This document shows, in pieces, positions 22,750-30,175 of a stretch of 55,486 nt of DNA. The first letter of the stretch is position 1. The number at the start of each line of letters is the position of its first letter. The DNA lies in the NCBI GenBank assembly GCA_964490725.1, contig CAZBDU010000031.1, forward strand, positions 1 to 55,486, read 5' to 3'. The position numbers and the translations under genes are program-made. Below the pieces are notes generated by a model. The model had not been told where the DNA came from. It ran no database searches and was given only the letters and a program-made list of their open reading frames with translations. This DNA comes from CAZBDU01 sp964490725 (GTDB taxonomy: Bacteria > Spirochaetota > Spirochaetia > SZUA-6 > DRHE01).

Positions 22750-24385
22750 GGCACTGGTCCTGCTGGTGTTCCTGCCCTTTGCGGGAGCGGTGCTCTGCCT
22801 GGCGGCTCGCTTCCTGCCGCGCGTGCCCCTGGCGCCCGCGGCGGCCTGCGGCGCCGGGGCGGGGGTCCTGCTGCTGCTGGCCCTGCTGGCTCCGGCCGTC
22901 CGCGCCAGGGGGGTTCTGGTGTACGCGGTGGGCGGGTGGCTGGAGCCGCTGGGGATCTCCCTGTACCTGGACATGCTGGCGTGGAGCAGCTCGCTGATGG
23001 GCGCCGTGGTGGGGCTGTGCGCCCTGCTCTTTGCCGTGGGTGAGCGCCGCCACCGCTACGACTTCTTCTTTTTTTTCCTCATGCTGATGGCGGGCATGGA
23101 GGGAGTGATCCTGACGGGCGACCTGTTCAACATGTTCGTGTTCCTGGAGATCCTGTCGATCTCCTCCTACGTTCTCATCGCCGAAGGAGGCAAGGGGCGG
23201 AGCCTTCTGGCCGGCCTCCGCTACCTGCTGGCGAGCTCGCTGGCCATCGCCTTCTTTCTGCTGGGAGTGTTCCTGGTCTACCGCGCCTCGGGGACGCTGT
23301 CCCTGCGGCTTCTGGCCTCTGCCGCGGCGCTGCGGAGCGGGCCGGCGGCGGTGGCCGCTGCGGCGCTCACCGTGGGTGTGGGACTGAAGGCCGCATTCGT
23401 GCCGCTGCACACCTGGCTGCCTGCAGCCCATGCGGCGGCGCCGCACCCCGTCTCCGCAGTTCTCTCCGGGGTGATGATCAAGGTCTCGCTGCTGGCGGTG
23501 TGGCGCATCCTGTCCGCGCTGGGCCCGGCCGGACCCGGCGTGTTCCTGTGGCTGGGAATGCTCACCGCACTGCTGGGCGTGGGGATGGCCATCGCGCAGA
23601 CCGACAGCAAGCGCCTGCTGGCCTACCACTCGGTCTCCCAGATGGGCCTGATCGTGGCCGCCTACGGGGCCGGCACCGCGGCGGGCCTCGCCGCGGCCTA
23701 TGCACACGTGTTGAGCCACTCCCTGTTCAAGAGCCTGCTGTTCCTGTCGGTGGGGGCGGTGATCCACCTGGGGGGCCGGAGGGATCTGAAGGAGCAGGGG
23801 CCGGGCAATCCGGCGCCCTGGCTCTTAGGGTTTTTCCTGGTGGGAGCGCTGTCCATTGCGGGGCTGCCGCCCTGGGGCGGCTACGTGAGCAAGAGCCTTC
23901 TGGCCTCGGTGCTGAAGGAGCATCCCGTGATGGCGGTGTGTTTCCGCGTGGTAGCCGCCGGCACGGCGGCCTCCATGATCAAGCTCTCCGGGCTGTTCCT
24001 GAGGCCGCGGCGGGAACCCGCGGCCGCGCCGGCCGGCCGGGCCGGGCCGTCCCCCCTGGTGACGGTCTCCCTGTCGATCCTGGCGCTCCTCTGTCTGGCG
24101 GGGGGCCTGTTCCCGCGCCTTGCCCTGGACTGGCTGGTTGCGCCGGCCATGGGCGCGGCGGGTAAGGGGCAGGGAGGCGCCGTCTACGCCGCCGCACCCC
24201 TGATCGAGGCGCTGGCGGCCGCCGCGGCGGGCCTGATCCTGTACCTGGGCGTGCGCAGCCGCGTGGGGGGGCGCCTCACGGCGGCCCTGGCCCGCCGGCG
24301 GGTGTCGCTGGACGACGCCCTGCTCCTGGTGGTGGTTGCCTTTCTGGTGTTCGCCCTCTTCGGGCGGCTTCCCCGGCCGGGCTGA
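22742..24385 (+). CDS. mrpD: Na+/H+ antiporter subunit D (MrpD/MbhH, NuoN-like proton channel)
   Basis: A 547-residue proton-conducting subunit of the complex I ND2/4/5 family with about 14 helices. The essential glutamate in TM5 lies in NMFVFLEILSISSYVLIA, the TM7 lysine in GVGLKAAFVPLHTWLP, and a further lysine in DSKRLLAYHSVSQMG. It is the only large antiporter subunit in this operon, since MrpA's ND5-like half is missing. A phenylalanine run (YDFFFFFLML) fits a membrane helix; the poly-T that encodes it is in frame and not a frameshift. Last gene of the operon. Confidence 0.93.
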   Translation: MTEALVLLVFLPFAGAVLCLAARFLPRVPLAPAAACGAGAGVLLLLALLAPAVRARGVLVYAVGGWLEPLGISLYLDMLAWSSSLMGAVVGLCALLFAVGERRHRYDFFFFFLMLMAGMEGVILTGDLFNMFVFLEILSISSYVLIAEGGKGRSLLAGLRYLLASSLAIAFFLLGVFLVYRASGTLSLRLLASAAALRSGPAAVAAAALTVGVGLKAAFVPLHTWLPAAHAAAPHPVSAVLSGVMIKVSLLAVWRILSALGPAGPGVFLWLGMLTALLGVGMAIAQTDSKRLLAYHSVSQMGLIVAAYGAGTAAGLAAAYAHVLSHSLFKSLLFLSVGAVIHLGGRRDLKEQGPGNPAPWLLGFFLVGALSIAGLPPWGGYVSKSLLASVLKEHPVMAVCFRVVAAGTAASMIKLSGLFLRPRREPAAAPAGRAGPSPLVTVSLSILALLCLAGGLFPRLALDWLVAPAMGAAGKGQGGAVYAAAPLIEALAAAAAGLILYLGVRSRVGGRLTAALARRRVSLDDALLLVVVAFLVFALFGRLPRPG

Positions 24386-24573
24386 CCGCTCCTGCGGGCC
24401 GCAACGGCAGCCCGCCTCGAGGTCAGCGTCTTGCGCCGCGCGTGCGGTCCTCCGCCGCCAGTCGTGGCCCTCCTCTTCTTCGCGTGGAAGACACGGTGGT
24501 GGTGGGGGAGGGGGCTTCCGAAGTGCTCACGGCCTACCCCCGCGCGCTGGAGGCCTGACGATGGAGACCGCTG

Positions 24574-24849
24574 AGCGCCCTGTTCATCTACGGTTTCCTC
24601 CTGGCGGCGATGATCTGGTCGCGGCGGCTGGGGCTCTCGGTGGAGGGGGTGCGCGGCATCCAGGGACTGCGGGCGGAATAGATCGGGCCGGACACGGTGC
24701 ACTCGGCCATGCACATCGAGGTGGCGGGCGGCATGGCCGTAGAGGAGGCAGACCGGATCGCCCACGCGGTGCACGCCAGGATCCAGAGTGCCAAAGGCTG
24801 CCAGTACTGCATGATCCACGTCGATCCGGCGGCGGTCGAGAAGCGGTGA
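24574..24849 (+). pseudogene. Remnant of a cation diffusion facilitator (CDF) transporter, C-terminal domain
   Basis: One frame reads LSVEGVRGIQGLRAE, an in-frame TAG (24679-24681), then IGPDTVHSAMHIEVAGGMAVEEAD...CQYCMIHVDP up to TGA at 24847-24849. This aligns with the CDF/FieF dimerisation domain (gv.dlR.R.sGp..h.HieV...m.l.eAh.ia..v...IHvdP), with the stop in place of the usual residue between LRAR and GP. Upstream of 24574 the frame is closed by TGA (24556) and no intact membrane domain can be read. The rest of 24386-24573 shows no gene I can support. Confidence 0.6.
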
Positions 24850-24943
24850 GCGCCTGACCGCGGGCCGCCGGTGGCGCCGCCGCAGTCGATGAAGCGCGGC
24901 CATCCAGGCTCTGCCGCCGACCGGCGCCAAAACCGGCCAGAGC

Positions 24944-24999
24944 TTGACAACGGCTTCCCCGAGCCGTATTTATATGGTAGCTATTGGTATGATACCATA
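24944..24999 (+). promoter_or_regulatory. Promoter with overlapping inverted-repeat operator for the acyltransferase gene
   Basis: TTGACA at 24944-24949 and TATTTA at 24967-24972 are 17 bp apart. Immediately downstream TATGGTA (24973-24979) and TACCATA (24993-24999) form a perfect 7-bp inverted repeat. Nested within it is a tighter dyad TGGTA-TGA-TACCA (24985-24997). The repeat would occupy the -10/+1 region, a typical repressor site. The binding protein is unknown. Confidence 0.6.
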
Positions 25000-25028
25000 G
25001 GCTGTCTAGGTATAGATGGGGAGGCTGG

Positions 25029-25775
25029 ATGCGCAGGCGGGTGTATTCGATCCTGTCCAAGCTCATCAGGGTGTTCGTGGTGAAGGCCCGGATCGTGGGC
25101 CTGCGGGAGGCACTGGGGCGCGCCTGCACCATCTGCGTGGCCAACCACCTGGGCTCCTTCGGGCCCATGGCCATCATGAGCTCCTTCAAGACCACCCTGT
25201 ATCCCTGGGTGATCCACCAGGTCACCGACATCAAGACCTGCGCCTCCTACCTGCAGAAGGACTTCGTGGCCAAGGAGCTGAGGCTGCGGGGCCTGCTCAG
25301 CCGGGTGGTTTCCTCCCTGCTGGGCCGCATCTGCGTGGACATCATGCGCTTCCTGAGCGTCATCCCCGTCTACCGGAAGGGCAGCCAGATCATCCGCACC
25401 CTGGAGCTGAGCGTGGCCTACCTGCGCCAGGGCAGGGCCATTCTCATCTTTCCCGAAAACGACGAGAGCAAGGCCCACGACGAGCTGTGCATCCTGGAGC
25501 CGGGGTTCATCAAGCTGGCACGCTGGCTGTTCCGGGCCACCCACAAGGCCGCTACCTTCCTGCCCATCGCGGTCAACCGCAACGCCCGGGCCATCCAGGT
25601 GGGCGAGCCGGTGCGATTCGACCCCGAGGCGCCCTTCGGACAGGAGCGGCTGCGCATCAAGGGGGAGCTGGAGCGCCAGATCACGGCGATGTACCGCTCC
25701 CTGGAGCCCGGCGGCGAGGATGAGGCGGGCGGCAGGGTTTCCGGGCTGCCTGCGGCGGGCAAGGGAGCGGCCTGA
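25029..25775 (+). CDS. 1-acylglycerol-3-phosphate acyltransferase-like protein (PlsC family, divergent)
   Basis: A 248-residue acyltransferase-like protein. Motif I reads ANHLGSFGPM: the His-containing NHx4D is present up to H40, but the catalytic-base Asp is Gly45. Motif III is FPENDESKA at about 141 (usual FPEGTRS). Motif IV is FLPIAVN. It lacks an obvious membrane anchor except weak hydrophobic stretches at 80-115. It may transfer acyl chains to glycerolipids or another acceptor, with altered chemistry. Its own promoter and operator lie upstream. GGGGAGG precedes the ATG. Confidence 0.68.
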   Translation: MRRRVYSILSKLIRVFVVKARIVGLREALGRACTICVANHLGSFGPMAIMSSFKTTLYPWVIHQVTDIKTCASYLQKDFVAKELRLRGLLSRVVSSLLGRICVDIMRFLSVIPVYRKGSQIIRTLELSVAYLRQGRAILIFPENDESKAHDELCILEPGFIKLARWLFRATHKAATFLPIAVNRNARAIQVGEPVRFDPEAPFGQERLRIKGELERQITAMYRSLEPGGEDEAGGRVSGLPAAGKGAA

Positions 25776-25977
25776 GGCCGAAGCGCCCGGCAATCACTTC
25801 GAGGGCCGGCCTCGCCGGGCCGCCAGGCGCTCCGGCAGGTCTCCTACCAGCACCTGTGCGTTCTCGAGCTGCTGCATCTCCGCGAGCGGCACGGGCCTCA
25901 CGGAGGCCACGGCTGCCCGGGAGCCGGGAAATGGGCACGTCCGCAGCGGGTAGCCACCGGGTACGGAAGAGGGTATC
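25776..25977. other. Intergenic region with a possible minus-strand gene remnant
   Basis: No plus-strand gene is supported. On the minus strand, the frame ending at 25794 reads SVRPVPLAEMQQLENAQVLV...LPERLAARRG, which has protein-like composition. It lacks a ribosome-binding site and its open frame runs into the opposing pyrK start. I treat it as unassigned, possibly a decayed C-terminus. Confidence 0.25.
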
Positions 25978-26775
25978 ATGCGCGGGATGAAGGACAGGCC
26001 GATTTTCACCGCCGGCAGCGTGCGTGAGGTCAGCACGCCGGCTCCGAGCTACGCGGACCTGCTTCTGGAGGCCCCCGAGGTGGCCCGGCGCGCACAGCCG
26101 GGCCAGTTCGTCATGATCCGCGGCTGGCCGGGGATGGACCCCTACCTGCCGCGTCCGTTCGACATCGTGGAAGCGGATCCCGACACCGGGGTGCTGCGCC
26201 TGTTCGTGAAGGTCGAGGGCAGGGGCACCGGGCTGCTGGGCCGGCTGCAGCCGGGCCAGGAGGTGCGGCTGGCCGGCCCGGTGGGGCGAGCGATCACGTC
26301 CTTCCCCTTTTCCTCGATGGCGCTGCTCCTGCGGGGCGCCGGAGCGGCGGCTGTGGTCATGCTGGCCCGCCGGGCCCGGACCGAAGGGGTGCGGGTGCAC
26401 ACCTTCCTGTCCGCCTCCACCGCCGGCAGGGTGGTGTGCCGGGAGTTCCTGGAGCCTCTTTCCACCACCCTGGAGGTGGCCACCGACGACGGCAGCGCCG
26501 GCTACCACGGCAACGCCACGGACCTGCTGGACAGGCTCCTGGAGGAGCGAACGGTGGAGCGCGTCTACACCTGCGGGGCGCGGCGCTTCGCCCGCCACGT
26601 GAAGGAGCTTCACCGGCAGGGGCGCACGGAGGGGTACGTGTTCCTGGAGGGGTTGATGGCGTGCGGCCTCGGGGACTGCCACGGCTGCGCCGTGGCCCGG
26701 GACGGGGAGCCGGGCTACTACCTGGTCTGCCAGGATGGGCCGCACTTCCGGCTGGACAGGGTGGTGATCGAATGA
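25978..26775 (+). CDS. pyrK: Dihydroorotate dehydrogenase electron-transfer subunit
   Basis: A 265-residue iron-sulfur flavoprotein that passes electrons from PyrD to NAD+. The FAD-binding motif is LPRPFDIVEA (RPxS/D-type) at about 59, followed by GRGTGLLGRLQPGQEVRLAGPVGR. The C-terminal [2Fe-2S] motif is CGLGDCHGCAVARDGEPGYY then LVCQDGP (four Cys, C-x4-C-x2-C-xn-C). The nucleotide glycine motif is weak (LLLRGAGAAAVVML; usually GGGiGiaPl). Start ATG at 25978 follows GAAGAGGG; an ATG at 25987 is possible. It overlaps pyrD by 4 nt. Confidence 0.9.
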   Translation: MRGMKDRPIFTAGSVREVSTPAPSYADLLLEAPEVARRAQPGQFVMIRGWPGMDPYLPRPFDIVEADPDTGVLRLFVKVEGRGTGLLGRLQPGQEVRLAGPVGRAITSFPFSSMALLLRGAGAAAVVMLARRARTEGVRVHTFLSASTAGRVVCREFLEPLSTTLEVATDDGSAGYHGNATDLLDRLLEERTVERVYTCGARRFARHVKELHRQGRTEGYVFLEGLMACGLGDCHGCAVARDGEPGYYLVCQDGPHFRLDRVVIE

Positions 26776-27686
26776 CCGACCTTTCCGTCGAGATTGCGGG
26801 GGTCCGGCTCGCCAACCCCGTCATGCCGGCCTCGGGAACCTACGAGGTGGCGGACATTCACGAGGAGTTCTTCTCTCCCGCGGAGCTGGGGGCGGTGATC
26901 AACAAGACCATTTTCCGGGACTCCCGGCCCGGGAATCCGCCGCCGCGAATCTGGGAGACCCCCGGAGGGATGCTCAACTCCATCGGCATCCCCTCCAAGG
27001 GCCTGGACCATTTCATGGAGATCCTGCTGCCCAGGCTGCGCTCCCTGGGCCCTCCCGTGGTGGCCAGCATCGCCGGCAACACCGTGGAGGAGTTCTGTCT
27101 TCTGGCCAGGACGGTCGGGGAGAGCGGGCAGGCAGACCTGTTGGAGCTGGACCTTTCCTGCCCCAACCTGAGCGACGGCATCCCCTGGGCCACGGACCGG
27201 GAGAACCTGCGCCGGGTGGTCTCGGAGGTGCGCTCCACCACGGACGTGCCGGTGATCGCCAAGCTGACGCCCAACGTCGGGGACATCGCCGCTATGGGGG
27301 TGGCCGCCGAGGCGGCCGGAGCGGCCGCCCTCTCGCTGGTCAACACCTACCGGGGCATGGCCATCGATGTCCGGACGCAGCGCCCCATCCTGGGCACCCG
27401 CACTGGAGGGCTTTCCGGGCCCGCCATCCGGCCGCTGGCGGTCTACGCGGTGTACTCCACCTATCCGAAGGTTGACGTGCCGATCATCGGCATGGGGGGC
27501 ATCTCCGACTGGCGGGACGCCGTGGAGTTCATCCTCGCCGGGGCCACGGCGGTGGCGGTGGGCACGCAGAACTTCGTGAATCCCCTGGCCATGCCGGAGG
27601 TAATCCGGGGAATCCGGGAGTATCTGGAGCGAACGGGGTGCGCCTCGGTGGGCGAGATCGTCGGGGCGGCCCACCGCGGCTCCTGA
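26772..27686 (+). CDS. pyrD: Dihydroorotate dehydrogenase, class 1B catalytic subunit
   Basis: A 304-residue FMN TIM-barrel enzyme of pyrimidine synthesis. Seen are VRLANPVMPASGTYEV at the N-terminus, NSIGIPSKGLDHF, LDLSCPNLSDGIPWATD (substrate-contacting NCPN-type loop with the active-site Cys at its start), IAKLTPNVGDI, then GGLSGPAIRPLAV and GMGGISDWRDAVEFILAGATAVAVGT (FMN phosphate). Class 1B is shown by the coupled pyrK. The ATG at 26772 overlaps the pyrK stop, so upstream open sequence is not used. Confidence 0.94.
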   Translation: MTDLSVEIAGVRLANPVMPASGTYEVADIHEEFFSPAELGAVINKTIFRDSRPGNPPPRIWETPGGMLNSIGIPSKGLDHFMEILLPRLRSLGPPVVASIAGNTVEEFCLLARTVGESGQADLLELDLSCPNLSDGIPWATDRENLRRVVSEVRSTTDVPVIAKLTPNVGDIAAMGVAAEAAGAAALSLVNTYRGMAIDVRTQRPILGTRTGGLSGPAIRPLAVYAVYSTYPKVDVPIIGMGGISDWRDAVEFILAGATAVAVGTQNFVNPLAMPEVIRGIREYLERTGCASVGEIVGAAHRGS

Positions 27687-27757
27687 CCGCTCGCCCGCCG
27701 GCCTGCGGCCGCCTCAGGAGGCAGCTTCGCGCCCGATGCCTTCCCCGGCGGCCGGCT

Positions 27758-27865
27758 TCAGGAGCCGGTCTTCTTGACGGCGGCCTTGCGCTTGCGCGCC
27801 CGCTTCTTGCCGTACGTGCCCCGGTACAGCTTGCCCCGGCGCGAGCGGATGTCTCCCTTTCCCAT
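27758..27865 (-). CDS. 30S ribosomal protein THX
   Basis: A 35-residue, highly basic peptide: MGKGDIRSRRGKLYRG, then TYGKKRARKRKAAVKKTGS and a stop. This matches the THX (bTHX) peptide of the Thermus 30S head, whose hallmark is MGKGD.+TrRGKi.rGtyGk.R. An AGGAG ribosome-binding site lies 7-8 nt upstream of the ATG. It is short enough to be missed by usual length cut-offs. It is downstream of the PilZ and cyclase genes on the same strand but is probably expressed separately. Confidence 0.85.
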   Translation of the reverse strand: MGKGDIRSRRGKLYRGTYGKKRARKRKAAVKKTGS

Positions 27866-27958
27866 GAACGGCTCCTTTCTCTCCTTCCACCGCCGTGCCG
27901 CAGGCCGGCGGCCTCACGACCCAGGCCCTTGCGCCCCTCCCCGCGGAGGCCGGCGCGC

Positions 27959-28273
27959 CTACTCGATCTCCCGGTAGCTCTCCCAGAACCTGAGGGCGAT
28001 GCACTTCATCCCTCCCCGGTAGTACAGCCTGATGATCTCGCCGGTATACTCCCGGGCGGGCCTCTCCCGGGGCTTGATCAGAAAGCGTGCGTCGCTTCCC
28101 AGGTCCAGATCCGAGACTTTCTGCTCGTCGGCCGGCGCCAGGCTCAGCAGCGCGCCGTGACGGGAGAGGTTGATCAGCCTTGCCATCACTACCCGCTGGG
28201 CCACCGTGATCTTGAGCGGGGTATCGACGTTGATTCTGCCGGACTCCCTGCGTTCTCTCAAGCGAACGAACAT
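27959..28273 (-). CDS. PilZ domain protein
   Basis: A 104-residue protein beginning MFVRLRERRESGRINVDTPL. The PilZ c-di-GMP pattern RxxxR...(D/N)xSxxG is seen as RERRESGRI near the N-terminus and LINLSRHGALLSL (N-x-S-x-x-G) at about 33-45. The final strand is GGMKCIALRFWE. It probably binds c-di-GMP and signals through protein contacts. Reading further upstream in the same frame gives arginine-rich sequence overlapping the cyclase gene, so the ATG at 28273 is preferred. It lies 25 bp downstream of the cyclase and is likely co-transcribed. Confidence 0.8.
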   Translation of the reverse strand: MFVRLRERRESGRINVDTPLKITVAQRVVMARLINLSRHGALLSLAPADEQKVSDLDLGSDARFLIKPRERPAREYTGEIIRLYYRGGMKCIALRFWESYREIE

Positions 28274-28298
28274 CCTTCCCCGCCCCCTCGAAGAGCGG

Positions 28299-29957
28299 CT
28301 ATTTCTCGACCAGCGCCTCCAGCCCGGCCCACTCCGGCCCCGGCGGGTTCTTGATGAGGTTGCGGCACCTTTCGATGAACAGCACCGAGCAGTGGTCCTC
28401 CGGCAGCAGCTCCCGTTCCTGGGCGAAACGCTCAGCCGCCGCGGCGAACTCGCGCCGGTAGTACAGATCCAGGGCCTGCCGGTGCAGCTCCCAGGCCCTG
28501 GCCTCGGTGGTGGAAAGGCGCCGGCGCACCGCATAGACCCCTACTCCCACGCTCCTGCCTTTCACCACCACCCTGTCCAGCTGGCGGCAGGGCAGCTCGG
28601 ATTCGATCTTCCGGTACACGGACTCGGAAACAATGATCGGCTCCAGGTACCTCTTGGTGAGCCCCTCCAGGCGTGAGGCCACGTTGACCATGTCGCCGAT
28701 CACCGTGTAGTCCATCTTCTTCTCCGAGCCGATGTTGCCCACCGTGACCGCTCCGTAGTTGATGCCGATGCCGATCCTGAACTCCGGCCTGCGCTTCTGC
28801 AGCTGGAAGCGGTTGAAATCCCGCAGACCTTCCAGCATCTCCAGTCCCGCCAGAACGCTCTGCCGGGCGTCGTCCTGATGGCGCACCGGCGCGCCGAAGA
28901 ACGCCATGATGGCGTCGCCGATGTACTTGTCCACGATTCCACCGCGGTTCATGATCACGTCCACCATCAGGGCGAAGTAGTCGTTCAGGCTCTGGACGAT
29001 CTCGTCCGGCCGGAGCTGCTCGGAGAGGGTGGTGAAGCGGCGAATGTCGGAGAACAGCACCGCCAGGACCCGGTTTTCCCCCACCAGCATGGCCTCCGGG
29101 TTGGAGTAGAACTGGTCGATCACCGCCTTGGGGACGTACTTCTGAAAGATGTTGCGGATCTTCTGCTCGCGCATCTTTGCCACCACGGCCTTCAGGGCGT
29201 AGCCTTTGATGTGGTCGTAGGCCTTCTGCAGCTCGGAGGTCATCAGGTTGAAGGTGTGTCCCAGCCGTCCCGTCTCGTCGCGGTAGAGCACCTCCACGCG
29301 CCGGGACAGATCGCTGGTGCCGATGATGTCGGTCATGGCCTGGACCACGTTGCGCAGCGGCCGCGTCAGATACGCGGCCAGCATCAGCAGCAGGGCCACC
29401 GCCGCGGCCAGGGAAACGCCCAGGATCAGGGCGGTCTGCTGGGCGATCTGGTTGGTGGTCTGGTAGAAGGTGGATCGTTCCTCGGTCACGAAGGTGATCC
29501 AGCCGAAGGGGGGGAAGGAGTCCACGTGCGCCACCCGTTCGATCCCGCCCAGCCTGAGGGGCCGCCAGCCGCCCGTCTCCTCGGCGGCCAGCCTGGAAAG
29601 GGCGCTTCTTTCCTCCGCGGTGAGCTCCAGCTCGGCGCTGCTCATGGCCACGGTCCCCTGCCGGTCGATCGCGAAGATGAGCTCGGTGGGGGTGCGGACC
29701 AGGTTGCGGGCAAAGCTCTGCACGGCGGACTTGGCTGCCTCCACGAAGGAGGTATTGTCTTCCAGCCCGTTGCTGCGCAGCAGCGCCCACTGTCCTTCCG
29801 CGTAGTTGATGAGCTCTTCGGACTTGAACTGCAGGAACTCGGTGGCCACGCCGGTGATGCCGTTGCGGGCGGACAGCGAGGCGATGATGCCCGTGAGAAG
29901 CAGGGGCACGATGATCAGGGGTAGGACGACCAGAATAATCTTGGCCCGGATACCCAT
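28299..29957 (-). CDS. Membrane-bound class III adenylate/guanylate cyclase with HAMP domain
   Basis: A 552-residue receptor cyclase. TM1 lies at about 7-29, an extracytoplasmic sensor domain follows to about 180, TM2 at about 182-203, then a HAMP linker (YLTRPLRNVVQAMTDI, DETGRLGHTFNLM). The class III catalytic domain is at about 290-460. The metal Asp residues are in LFSDIRRFTTLSE and DKYIGDAIMAFFG, and the transition-state region is GNIGSEKKMDYTVIGDMVNVASRLE. The C-terminal 80 residues resemble a TPR-like helix pair. Product is probably cAMP. A cNMP-binding ATPase is encoded at 47053 in this window. Confidence 0.9.
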   Translation of the reverse strand: MGIRAKIILVVLPLIIVPLLLTGIIASLSARNGITGVATEFLQFKSEELINYAEGQWALLRSNGLEDNTSFVEAAKSAVQSFARNLVRTPTELIFAIDRQGTVAMSSAELELTAEERSALSRLAAEETGGWRPLRLGGIERVAHVDSFPPFGWITFVTEERSTFYQTTNQIAQQTALILGVSLAAAVALLLMLAAYLTRPLRNVVQAMTDIIGTSDLSRRVEVLYRDETGRLGHTFNLMTSELQKAYDHIKGYALKAVVAKMREQKIRNIFQKYVPKAVIDQFYSNPEAMLVGENRVLAVLFSDIRRFTTLSEQLRPDEIVQSLNDYFALMVDVIMNRGGIVDKYIGDAIMAFFGAPVRHQDDARQSVLAGLEMLEGLRDFNRFQLQKRRPEFRIGIGINYGAVTVGNIGSEKKMDYTVIGDMVNVASRLEGLTKRYLEPIIVSESVYRKIESELPCRQLDRVVVKGRSVGVGVYAVRRRLSTTEARAWELHRQALDLYYRREFAAAAERFAQERELLPEDHCSVLFIERCRNLIKNPPGPEWAGLEALVEK

Positions 29958-30090
29958 GGGTGCCCCAAGGATAGCGTAGTTGGCCGGGAGGGGTCAATTC
30001 AGGGAGGCCGGAGACACCGGGGGGCTGGCTCAGGGGGCCTCGCAGCGGGGCTCCCCTGGTTCACGTACCGGTGGAGCGGAGCCTCGCGTC

Positions 30091-30127
30091 TTGACCGTGC
30101 TCGCAGGAAGTGCGTAAATTCCTGCGA
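30091..30127 (+). promoter_or_regulatory. Promoter overlapped by a perfect 9-bp inverted repeat
   Basis: TTGACC at 30091-30096 with GTAAAT at 30114-30119 (17-bp spacer) precedes the coiled-coil gene. TCGCAGGAA (30101-30109) and TTCCTGCGA (30119-30127) form a perfect 9-bp inverted repeat with a 9-nt spacer centred on the -10 element. It looks like an operator. A cyclase gene is divergent on the other side, so the site may serve both. It could also form a hairpin in RNA, but no T-run follows. Confidence 0.55.
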
Positions 30128-30175
30128 CTCCCTGGCCGATCCTAGGAGAAGAGCTCTCAATCCCATGGAGCGACC

